From: Roseateles sp. DAIF2
Lineage (GTDB): Bacteria > Pseudomonadota > Gammaproteobacteria > Burkholderiales > Burkholderiaceae_C
Length of the DNA: 64,000 nt
Reading direction: 5' to 3'
Assembly: GCF_015624425.1 (NCBI RefSeq)
Contig: NZ_CP049919.1
Span: 4,464,001-4,528,000, forward strand
In this document: positions 53,009 through 60,702 of the stretch, piece by piece
Position numbering within the stretch: position 1 is the stretch's first letter
Layout: each line of letters starts with the position of its first letter
Translations under genes and position numbers: made by a program
Notes under the pieces: model-generated
The model's input: the letters and a program-made list of their open reading frames with translations, nothing else
Told to the model about the DNA's origin: nothing
Database searches by the model: none

Positions 53009-55060
53009 ATGAACCGTCCCCGCCGCTCCCGCCTGGCCAGCCCCCTGGCCCTTTGCCTCGCCGCCCTGGCCGCCGGCCCCGCCGCGCAGGCCCTCGACCT
53101 GAAGGGCCTGTCCGCCGCCCCGGCCGAGGCCTGCACCGACTTCTATGCCCATGTGAACGGCGCCTGGGAAGCCAGCACCCCGCTGCCGGCCGACCGGCCG
53201 CGCATCGGCAGCTTCGTCGACCTGCGCATCGCCAACGACGCGCTGCTGCGCCGCGCGCTGACCGAGCTGAGCGCCGAGCCGGCGCTGCAGACCACGCCGG
53301 GCCTGAGGCTGGTCGCCGCCTACTACGCCAGCGGCATGGATCTGGCCGCGATCGAGGCCAAGGGCCTGAGCGCCCTGGCGTCGCTGCTGGCGCGCATCGA
53401 CGGCCTGCAGCGGCGCGAACAGCTGCCGGCGCTGCTGGCCGCGCTGAACCGGGTGCAGATCGCCGCGCCGTTGGCTGCCGCGGTGCGCCAGGACGCCAAG
53501 GACACGCGCCGCCATGCCCTGCTGCTCCAGCAGGCCGGCCTGGGCCTGCCGGACCGCGACAACTATTTCCAGAACGATGCCACCACCGAGCGCATCCGCG
53601 CCGCCTACCGCCTCTACGCGCAGCGCCTGCTGGAAGAAAGCAGCGGCACCCGGCCCGAGGCGGCCGCGCTGGACGCGCTGTGGGCCTTCGAGACCCGGCT
53701 GGCCGAGGCCTCGCGCACCCGCGTCCAGCTGCGCGACCCGAAGAGCAACTACAACCCGATGAGCGCGGCCGAGCTGAACGCCGCCGCGCCCGGCCTCGAC
53801 TGGGACGCCTACCTGGCCGCCCTGACCGGCCGCTCCGATGGCGTCGCGCGCCTGGTCGTCGGCCAGCCCGACTTCGCCCGCCGCCTGGCCCAGCTGGCGG
53901 CCGAGACGCCGCTGGACATCTGGCGCAACTATCTCAAGCTGCGCCTGCTGGACGCCTACGCCGACAAGCTGCCCAAGGCCTATGCCGAGGCCCATTTCGA
54001 CTACCGCGGCCGCGCGATCGCCGGCCTGCAGGCGCCGGAGCCGCGCGCCGAGGCGGTGATCATGGAGATCGGCGGCCGCTACGGCAGCGCGCCGGTGTCG
54101 CTGGCGTTGGGCGAGCTGTTCGTCGCCAAGGCCTTCCCGGCCGAGGCGCAGGCGCGCGCCAGCGCGCTGGTGGCCGACATCAAGGCGACGATGCGCGACC
54201 ATATCCGCAAGCTCGACTGGATGAGCGCGCCGACCAAGCAGCGCGCGCTGCACAAGCTCGACGCGATGGCGCTGAAGATCGGCGCGCCGGCCGAATGGCC
54301 GCGCTACCCCGGCCTGAGCCTGGCGGCCGACGACTATGCCGGCAACACCCTGCGCGCCGCGGCCTGGAGCTTCGCCGAGCGCCTGGCCGAGCTGGACAAA
54401 CCGGTGGACCGCGCGCGCTGGTTCACCAGCCCGCATATCGTCAATGCCTTCGCCGGCGGGCTCAACGAGATCGTGTTCCCGGCCGGAATCCTGCAGCCGC
54501 CCTTCTTCGATGCGAAGGCGGACGACGCGGTCAACTACGGCGGCATCGGCATGGTGATCGGCCACGAGATCACCCACCATTTCGACGACCGCGGCCGCCA
54601 GTACGACAGCGTCGGCAATCTGCACGACTGGTGGACCGCCGAGGACGCCAGCGCCTACAAGGCGCGCGCCGAGCGCGTGGTCCAGCTCTACAACGGCTAC
54701 GAGCCGGTGCCCGGCCACCGCATCAACGGCCAGTTGACCCTGGGTGAGAACATCTCCGACGTGGCCGGCATGCCGCTGGCCTACGGCGGGCTGCAGCGCG
54801 CGCTGGCGCGCGGCGACGCGGCGGCCCGCGCCAAGCGCGACGGCTACACGCCCGAGCAGCGCTTTTTCCTCTCCAACGCGCTGATCTGGCGCGGCAAGAC
54901 GCGCAACGAATGGCTGATCAACCAGCTGCGCACCGACGGCCATTCGCCGGGCCCCTTCCGCGTGCGCGGCCCGATGTCGAACATGCCGGCCTTCGCCCAG
55001 GCCTTCGGCTGCAAGCCCGGCGACCCGATGGTGGCGCCGGAGCCGATCGCGATCTGGTAG
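53009..55060 (+). CDS. M13 family zinc metallopeptidase, secreted
   Basis: Neprilysin/PepO-type endopeptidase of 683 residues. The signal peptide is LCLAALAAGPAAQA (cut about residue 28), followed by FYAHVNGAWE. The active site is GHEITHHFDD (His519-Glu520-x-x-His523) with Glu580 and Asp584 in GENISDVAG as third ligand and support, and NAFAGGLNEIVFPAGI lies before it. The C-terminus ends in W as usual for the family. It is divergent from DUF971 and convergent with the S8 peptidase gene. Secretion to periplasm or outside is predicted; peptide substrates unknown. Confidence 0.95.
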   Translation: MNRPRRSRLASPLALCLAALAAGPAAQALDLKGLSAAPAEACTDFYAHVNGAWEASTPLPADRPRIGSFVDLRIANDALLRRALTELSAEPALQTTPGLRLVAAYYASGMDLAAIEAKGLSALASLLARIDGLQRREQLPALLAALNRVQIAAPLAAAVRQDAKDTRRHALLLQQAGLGLPDRDNYFQNDATTERIRAAYRLYAQRLLEESSGTRPEAAALDALWAFETRLAEASRTRVQLRDPKSNYNPMSAAELNAAAPGLDWDAYLAALTGRSDGVARLVVGQPDFARRLAQLAAETPLDIWRNYLKLRLLDAYADKLPKAYAEAHFDYRGRAIAGLQAPEPRAEAVIMEIGGRYGSAPVSLALGELFVAKAFPAEAQARASALVADIKATMRDHIRKLDWMSAPTKQRALHKLDAMALKIGAPAEWPRYPGLSLAADDYAGNTLRAAAWSFAERLAELDKPVDRARWFTSPHIVNAFAGGLNEIVFPAGILQPPFFDAKADDAVNYGGIGMVIGHEITHHFDDRGRQYDSVGNLHDWWTAEDASAYKARAERVVQLYNGYEPVPGHRINGQLTLGENISDVAGMPLAYGGLQRALARGDAAARAKRDGYTPEQRFFLSNALIWRGKTRNEWLINQLRTDGHSPGPFRVRGPMSNMPAFAQAFGCKPGDPMVAPEPIAIW

Positions 55061-55070
55061 GCCGACGATG

Positions 55071-55107
55071 AAAAAAGGGCGTTGCGCCCGCCTGGACGCA
55101 ACGCCCT
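55071..55107 (-). terminator. Intrinsic terminator of the S8 peptidase gene
   Basis: AGGGCGTTGCG (55076-55086) pairs perfectly with CGCAACGCCCT (55097-55107). On the minus strand the stem is followed by TTTTTT, giving a canonical terminator about 65 bases after the S8 stop. It may also stop leakage from the opposite M13 gene. Confidence 0.9.
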
Positions 55108-55169
55108 CAACAGGCCCCGCCGGAGGGCGGGACCGCGTCGCTCTTTGAGCGCCTCCCTGACTTGTCGAT

Positions 55170-56972
55170 TTACCAGTTCAGGCCCAGCGTGTAGCCGCCG
55201 GCGCCGCCGCTGTAGTACAGCACCCGCACATACACCGTGACCGCGCTGGTCCCGCTGTTGATGTAGGTGAAGCTGTCGCTCTGGCCGGCCGGGTTCTCGC
55301 TGGCGCGCAGTTGGGTGCCGCTGCCGTTGAGCAGGTAGAGGTCATAGTCCAGGGTCGCGCCCATGCCCAGGTTCACGCTGAGGGTGCGGCCCGCCGGCAG
55401 GCTGATGCGGAAGTAGTCGGTATCGGTGTTGGAGGACAGGCCGCCGTTGACCGTGCCCGGCGCATTCACCACCTGCGCGGCGGCGATGCTGTTGTTCGGC
55501 TCGGTCTCGGCGATGGTGGTCCCGCCGCCGCCCAGGATCGCGGTGATCGCCGCATCGGCATCCAGCAGACCGGTGCCGCATTGGCTGCAGGTGCCCGGGA
55601 AGGCTCGGGCGCTGCCCTTCAGCGCGGCGGTGATCTGGTCCGGCGTGGCGCTCGGCTTCGCGCTGTACAGCAGCGCCGCGACGCCGGCCACATGGGGCGC
55701 GGCCATCGAGGTGCCCTGGTAGAAGCTGTAGTTGTCGGCGCCCGGGGTGCTGGTGCCGGCATTCAGCGTCGACAGGATGCCGTTGCTGGAGCTGGAGCGC
55801 ACATCGCCGCCCGGCGCCGCCAGCGCAACCACCGTGCCGTAGTTCGAGTAGTAGGCGCGCGCGCCGTAGCGGTCGGTGGCCGCGACGGTGACGACGCCGC
55901 TGCAGCTGGCCGGGGTGAAGCCGGAAGCGTTGGCATTGGAGTTGCCCGCCGCGACGATCACGCTGGCGCCGCGCGAGCGCGCGCCATTGACCGCGTTCTG
56001 CGTGGTCGTGCCGCAGCTGCCGCTGCCGCCCAGCGACAGGTTCAGCACCTTGGCCGGCGTGGCATTGGCCGGCAGGCCGCTGACCGAGCCGCCCGAGGCC
56101 CAGGTGATGCCGTCGGCGATGTCCGAGGTGTAGCCGCCGCATTTGCCCAGCACGCGCACCGGCTGGATCTTGGCGTTGAAGGCGATGCCCGCGACGCCCA
56201 GGCTGTTGTTGGTCTTGGCGGCAATCGTGCCGGCCACATGGGTGCCGTGCCAGCTGGAGTTGCGGGCCGGCTGGCCGGTGCCGCATTCGCCGGCGGTGCT
56301 CCAGTCGCCCGGGTCGCTGGGGTCGCTGTCGCGGCCGTTGCCGTCGTTGGCGGTCGCGGTCTGTGTGATCATGTCGTAGCCGGCCACGAGTTGGCCGGTC
56401 AGGTCGGCATGCGGGCGGTGGCCCGTGTCGATCACCGCGACCACGACACCGGTGCCAGTGGCGCGGTCCCAGGCGGCCGGGGCGCGGATGCCGCCGGTGG
56501 CCTCGAACAGATCCCATTGCGAGCTGTAGCTCGAGTCATTGGGCGTCAGCAGCGCATACATCTTGCGGTCGGGCTCGGCGTACTCGATGTTGGCGTCGCT
56601 GGCCTGCAGTTGGGCCGCCAGCTGCTGCAGCTGCTCGACCGACAGGGCGCGGTCCAGCTTGAACACATGGGCGCCGGTGCCCATCTGGCGCAGCAGGCTG
56701 AGCCGCGCGCCGAGCGGCGCGGCCAGACGCTGGGCCGCCTCGGTGCGGCTCGTCAGCGCCTCGCCCGCCAGGGCGCGGGCCTGCAGGGCCGGGCCGTTCT
56801 GCAACTGCACCGCGACGCTGCCGTCACGGTACTTGACGATCAGTCGATCGGTTTGCTCGGACCGGGGTCGATTCGGCTGGTCGATGTCCACGGCCGACAC
56901 GCCGGCGTGGGCGGCGGTCAAGGTGGCCCAGCTCAGCGCGATGAGTTGGCTGAGATGCTTCAAACGCAACAT
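55170..56972 (-). CDS. S8 family subtilisin-like serine peptidase with PPC domain, secreted
   Basis: Secreted protease of 600 residues. The signal peptide is followed by an inhibitor-type prodomain (about 40-140), then the catalytic domain with Asp182 (VAVIDTG), His242 (WHGTHVAGT), the oxyanion Asn343 (AAGNSN) and Ser422 (GTSMAAPH). Several Cys pairs lie in the catalytic domain. The C-terminal 110 residues form a bacterial PPC domain (TEPNNSIAAAQ, SLPAGRTLSVNLG, YDLYLLNGSG) that is often removed on maturation. An extracellular degradative role is expected. The gene ends in a strong terminator. Two hairpins lie in its 5' region. Confidence 0.95.
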   Translation of the reverse strand: MLRLKHLSQLIALSWATLTAAHAGVSAVDIDQPNRPRSEQTDRLIVKYRDGSVAVQLQNGPALQARALAGEALTSRTEAAQRLAAPLGARLSLLRQMGTGAHVFKLDRALSVEQLQQLAAQLQASDANIEYAEPDRKMYALLTPNDSSYSSQWDLFEATGGIRAPAAWDRATGTGVVVAVIDTGHRPHADLTGQLVAGYDMITQTATANDGNGRDSDPSDPGDWSTAGECGTGQPARNSSWHGTHVAGTIAAKTNNSLGVAGIAFNAKIQPVRVLGKCGGYTSDIADGITWASGGSVSGLPANATPAKVLNLSLGGSGSCGTTTQNAVNGARSRGASVIVAAGNSNANASGFTPASCSGVVTVAATDRYGARAYYSNYGTVVALAAPGGDVRSSSSNGILSTLNAGTSTPGADNYSFYQGTSMAAPHVAGVAALLYSAKPSATPDQITAALKGSARAFPGTCSQCGTGLLDADAAITAILGGGGTTIAETEPNNSIAAAQVVNAPGTVNGGLSSNTDTDYFRISLPAGRTLSVNLGMGATLDYDLYLLNGSGTQLRASENPAGQSDSFTYINSGTSAVTVYVRVLYYSGGAGGYTLGLNW

Positions 56973-57031
56973 GCTGTGATCTCCAGGGTTTGCGGGAGGA
57001 GGTCGCCGCGGATGGCGGCACCATCGGAAAA

Positions 57032-57082
57032 GGCGGTCGGTCGACCGCCGGCCAAACGAGCCGGGATCGTTGAGATCCCGGC
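57032..57082. other. Two adjacent hairpins in the S8 peptidase 5' region
   Basis: GGCGGTC/GACCGCC (57032-57049, loop GGTC) and GCCGGGATC/GATCCCGGC (57060-57082, loop GTTGA) stand 60-110 bases upstream of the S8 peptidase start. They could shape the leader or act as operator sites. The rest of the gap 56973-57243 shows nothing recognisable. Confidence 0.35.
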
Positions 57083-57243
57083 CTCGCCGCCGAACCGATC
57101 CTGTGGAGAGACGGGCGTTGGGCTGGCCTCAAACGCTGGACCGGCGGGCGTCGGCGCAGTGTAGGAAGTCATGGCGGGCGCTAATCGCCCACCCTGTAAG
57201 GCTTAACATCAAGGAATACCCGTGGCGAATTTGTAGCTAAAAG

Positions 57244-57678
57244 TTATTGACTGAGGACATTTGCCAGAGCCTCATCCAGCGCCAGCAGCGCCTCGGCTGC
57301 CGGCAAAACGCCCACCGGGCGGCGTGCCTCGCCCCAGATCGGGTTCGGGAAATGGCTGTCGTCCGCGAAGCGCGCGATCACATGCCAGTGCAGATGCGGC
57401 ACCACATTGCCCAGGCTGGCCAGGTTGATCTTGGCGGGCCGCAACCGCTCGCGCAGCAGGCGCTCGATGCCCGTCACCGCCTCCATGCAGGCCAGGCGCT
57501 GGGCCGCATCGAGATCGCTGAACTCGGCCACATGGTGGTTCCAGATCAGGCGGTAGAAGGCAGGGAAGGCGGGCGTGTCGGTCACGCGCACGACGCGCCA
57601 CAGCGGCGTGCGCAGGACCAGCAGGCCGCCGTCGTCGCGGCACAGGGGGCAGTCTGTCTGGGCGGTCTGGGGATTCAT
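57244..57678 (-). CDS. HIT family protein
   Basis: Histidine-triad nucleotide hydrolase/transferase of 144 residues. The HIT motif HLHWHVIAR is intact near residue 103-111 and CPLCR near the N-terminus may bind zinc. AFPAFYRLIWNHHVAEFSDL is the conserved helix-strand region. ATG 57678 (MNPQTAQTDCPLC) is chosen because the cysteine pair lies directly after it in relatives. HIT and DUF971 genes are often adjacent in this order; here the M13 and S8 genes separate them. Substrate unknown. Confidence 0.9.
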   Translation of the reverse strand: MNPQTAQTDCPLCRDDGGLLVLRTPLWRVVRVTDTPAFPAFYRLIWNHHVAEFSDLDAAQRLACMEAVTGIERLLRERLRPAKINLASLGNVVPHLHWHVIARFADDSHFPNPIWGEARRPVGVLPAAEALLALDEALANVLSQ

Positions 57679-58008
57679 CGGTGTGGGCGGCACCAGGGCC
57701 GGCTGCTGAGATCGCGGCACTGTAGCGCCCGCCGCGGACGGGCCGGGGATTGACATCGCGCGCAGTAGTTCACAAATGACAGCGCTACCCATGCGCCAGG
57801 CACGCGACCTCGCTCGACAATGCGACCGACCTTCGCACAGAAGGCAGGATCTTTTGATCCAGGCGCTTGACATCACCGTCTCGACGCCGGGCCAGCCACC
57901 GCTCGCCCTCACCCAATCCATAACAGGCCGGAGACAGCCGCCCTCTTGCGAACGCTAGCGCAAGAGGGCCGGCTCGCGCCTGTCCGCCCGAAAACCGTTG
58001 CCGCTTCG
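57679..58008. promoter_or_regulatory. Divergent region between HIT gene and chemoreceptor, with strong inverted repeat
   Basis: GCCCTCTTGCG (57940-57950) and CGCAAGAGGGC (57959-57969) form a perfect 11-base stem with loop AACGCTAG, 40 bases before the chemoreceptor ATG. Its position suggests an operator or a leader hairpin that may control chemoreceptor translation. There is no U-run. The remaining sequence shows no gene. Confidence 0.4.
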
Positions 58009-59955
58009 ATGATGAATGTGAAGAACTCCCCAGCCAGACCCGTGCCCCAGCGCAGCGTCGCGCACCGCGTGTCCCTGAGTGCCAGCCTGGCGATCGCCAC
58101 CCTGCTGGTGGCGATCTGCGCCGCCCTGTCCTGGACCCTGACCGAGCAGGCCAGCCGCCGCAACACCGACCTGATGGCCAGCGAGGCCGCCTCGGTGGCC
58201 CGCGTGGCCGATGCGCTGGACCGCACCGCGCGCGACTCGGCCAAGCAGCTCTACGAGGTGCTGGGCGCAGAGTATCCCGGCGCCTTCAACCTGGCCGGCG
58301 ACGGCGAGCTGCAGCATGAGGGCCAGGCACTGGCCGGCCGCTTCGAGCTGGTCGACCGCTTCCGCCAGAAGACCGGCGGCGTCGCCACCCTGTTCGCCCG
58401 CCAGGGTGAGGACTTCCTGCGCATCGCCACCTCGCTGACCAAGCAGGACGGCTCGCGCGCGGTCGGCACCCGGCTGGGCGCCCAGCATCCGGCCTATGCC
58501 AAGGTGGCGGCCGGCGAGAGCTATGTCGGCCCGGCCACGCTGTTCGGCGTGCCCTATATGACGCGCTACCAGCCGCTGAAGGATGCGCAGGGCCGGGTGG
58601 TCGGCATCCTCTTCATCGGCTTCGACATGCGCGGCCTGCAGCAGGAGCTGGTCAAGCTGGCCGACGCCGAAAAGCTGTTCGGCAGCGGCGGCCTCTACAT
58701 CATCGAGCCCGGCAAGACGCCGGCCGAGGCCCTGCTGCGTGCCCATCCCAGCGCGCAGGGCAAGCAACTTGCCGAGCTGCTGGGCCCGGAGCGGGCGGCC
58801 GGACTGCTGCAGGCCCTGGATAAGGCACCGGACGGCGTGCTGGCCGAGGCGCCGGCGGTCTATGACCCGCGCCATGGCGACGCCTTCGCGGTGGCGCGGC
58901 GCAGCGCGGCGACCGGCTGGTGGGTGGTGGCCGAGGCCTCGCGCGCGACCTCGCTGGCCGCGCACATGAACACCCTGTGGGCGTTGTGGGGTCTGATGCT
59001 GCTGGCCGTGCTGCTGCTGGGCCTGGGCATCACCGCGCTGCTGCAGCGCTGGGTGGGCCGACCGCTGGCCGCGCTGAACCGCGCGGTGCAGGCGGTGGCC
59101 GAGGGCGACCTGAGCCGGCCGGTGGCCGTGACGCAGCGGGACGACCTGGGCGCGCTGGCCGAGGGCGTCGAGACGATGCGGCGTCAGCTGGCCTCGACGA
59201 TCGCCGAGGTGCACCAGGCCAGCGACGGCATCGGCACCGCCAGCGCCGAGGTGGCGGCCGGCAGCCGCGACCTGTCACAGCGCACCGAGAGCTCGGCCAG
59301 CCATCTGGAGGAAACCGCCAGCGCGCTGGAGGAGCTGGCCGGCTCGATGGGCCAGACCGCGGCCTCGGCGGCGCAGGCGCATCAGCTGGTCGACGCCTCC
59401 GACCATGCGGCCCAGCATGGCGGCGCCGTGGTGCAGCAGGTGGTCGACACGATGACGCAGATCAGCGGCGCCAGCCGCCAGATCGCCGAGATCATCGGCA
59501 CCGTCGACGCGATCGCCTTCCAGACCAATATCCTGGCGCTGAACGCCGCGGTCGAGGCCGCCCGCGCCGGCGAGCAGGGTCGGGGCTTCGCGGTGGTCGC
59601 CACCGAGGTGCGCCAGCTGGCCCAGCGCAGCGCCGAGGCGGCCCGACAGATCAAGGGCCTGATCACCGCCAGCGGCGAGAAGGTGGACGCCGGCGCGCGC
59701 CTGGTCGGCGACGCCGGCGCGGCGATGCAGGACATCCTGGCCAAGGTCAAGCATGTCAGCGGCATCATCGGCGAGATCTCCACCGCGGCGCGCGAGCAGG
59801 CCCAGGGCGTGAGCCGCATCAACGAGGCCGTGGCCCAGCTGGACCAGGGCACGCAGCAGAACGCCGCGCTGGTCGAGCAGAGCACCGCGGCGGCCGAAAG
59901 CCTGCGCGAACAGGCGCAGCGCCTGGTGCAGCAGGTCGGCCGCTTCAAGGTCTGA
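58009..59955 (+). CDS. Methyl-accepting chemotaxis protein with Cache-type sensor
   Basis: Chemoreceptor of 648 residues. TM1 (about 20-43), a periplasmic Cache_3/Cache_2-like sensor (GGVATLFARQGEDFLRIATSL, then VGPATLFGVPYMTRYQPLKD and VVGILFIGFDM), TM2 (about 320-342), HAMP (about 343-395), and the MCP signalling domain with the hairpin tip IAFQTNILALNAAVEAARAG. The C-terminus (RFKV) lacks a CheR-binding pentapeptide. ATG 58009 is followed directly by a second ATG; either may be used, and no strong Shine-Dalgarno is visible. Ligand unknown. Confidence 0.94.
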   Translation: MMNVKNSPARPVPQRSVAHRVSLSASLAIATLLVAICAALSWTLTEQASRRNTDLMASEAASVARVADALDRTARDSAKQLYEVLGAEYPGAFNLAGDGELQHEGQALAGRFELVDRFRQKTGGVATLFARQGEDFLRIATSLTKQDGSRAVGTRLGAQHPAYAKVAAGESYVGPATLFGVPYMTRYQPLKDAQGRVVGILFIGFDMRGLQQELVKLADAEKLFGSGGLYIIEPGKTPAEALLRAHPSAQGKQLAELLGPERAAGLLQALDKAPDGVLAEAPAVYDPRHGDAFAVARRSAATGWWVVAEASRATSLAAHMNTLWALWGLMLLAVLLLGLGITALLQRWVGRPLAALNRAVQAVAEGDLSRPVAVTQRDDLGALAEGVETMRRQLASTIAEVHQASDGIGTASAEVAAGSRDLSQRTESSASHLEETASALEELAGSMGQTAASAAQAHQLVDASDHAAQHGGAVVQQVVDTMTQISGASRQIAEIIGTVDAIAFQTNILALNAAVEAARAGEQGRGFAVVATEVRQLAQRSAEAARQIKGLITASGEKVDAGARLVGDAGAAMQDILAKVKHVSGIIGEISTAAREQAQGVSRINEAVAQLDQGTQQNAALVEQSTAAAESLREQAQRLVQQVGRFKV

Positions 59956-60024
59956 GGTGCGGGATTTCGATGGGACTTTCGGCACCCTGCCGAAGGTCAC
60001 ATCACTAGCAAGACCTGACCCCAG

Positions 60025-60047
60025 AGGCCCGCATCGGGCCTTCATTT
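60025..60047 (+). terminator. Possible terminator after the chemoreceptor gene
   Basis: AGGCCCG (60025-60031) and CGGGCCT (60035-60041) form a tight 7-base stem with loop CAT followed by TCATTT. A second, weaker hairpin TTCGGCA/TGCCGAA is at 59978-59994. Together they probably end the chemoreceptor transcript. Confidence 0.5.
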
Positions 60048-60211
60048 CGTCGCACGCAGCCGCAACTCGTCGCGCCGCTTCGCGGGCTGGTCGCGTGCGC
60101 CTTGGTACGCGGGAACGCCTTGCCTACGCTGATGACAAGCCGACCGATCCAGCCATCCCCGCTGGCCGCGGCCGGAGTCCTTGCCTTCAACGTCAGCCGG
60201 AGTTTTCCACC

Positions 60212-60685
60212 ATGAAGTCGTCGTCTTTCCCTTCCCTTCCCCATCTGCTCGCCGCCCTGCTGCTTGTGGCCGGTGCCGGTCAGTCCGCGCTGGCGGCCGA
60301 TGCCGCGCAGGACCAGCTCGGCCGCGTCGAGGTCCATGGCCAGCAGCGCGCCGACCTGACGCCGCCGCGCACCGATGTGCGCGCCGTCTGCCCCGGCGCA
60401 GACCAGGATCTGCAGGATTCGCTGGCCAAGGCCTGGTATCAGCATCAGCAGCCCGGCGTGGTGCGCGTCGACTTCAAGCTCGACGGCCGCCAGGTCAGCG
60501 AGGTCAGCACCAGCGGCAGCGCACGCCTGCACTACGGCCAGGCGGTCCGCCGCGCGATGTACGGCCTGAGCTGCAACACCGGCAGCGCCGGCGCGCAGCG
60601 CTTCAGCGCCCTGATCAGCTTTGCCGAGGACGACGCCAGCCACCCGCGCAAGGACGGGCAGGTGGTGGCGCTAAGTCAACCCTGA
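60212..60685 (+). CDS. Small secreted protein, possible TonB C-terminal-like domain
   Basis: Protein of 157 residues with a signal peptide (LPHLLAALLLVAGAGQSALA). After a short linker, residues about 70-145 (VVRVDFKLDGRQVSEVSTSG, then GQAVRRAMYGLSC) resemble the strand-helix pattern of TonB C-terminal-like domains in periplasmic proteins. Two Cys (AVCPGAD, LSCNT) may form a disulfide. The start follows CCGGAG at suitable distance. It converges with the large oxidoreductase gene, which ends 17 bases downstream. No function is assigned. Confidence 0.72.
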   Translation: MKSSSFPSLPHLLAALLLVAGAGQSALAADAAQDQLGRVEVHGQQRADLTPPRTDVRAVCPGADQDLQDSLAKAWYQHQQPGVVRVDFKLDGRQVSEVSTSGSARLHYGQAVRRAMYGLSCNTGSAGAQRFSALISFAEDDASHPRKDGQVVALSQP

Positions 60686-60702
60686 ACCAGCCCTGAGCCG
60701 GC

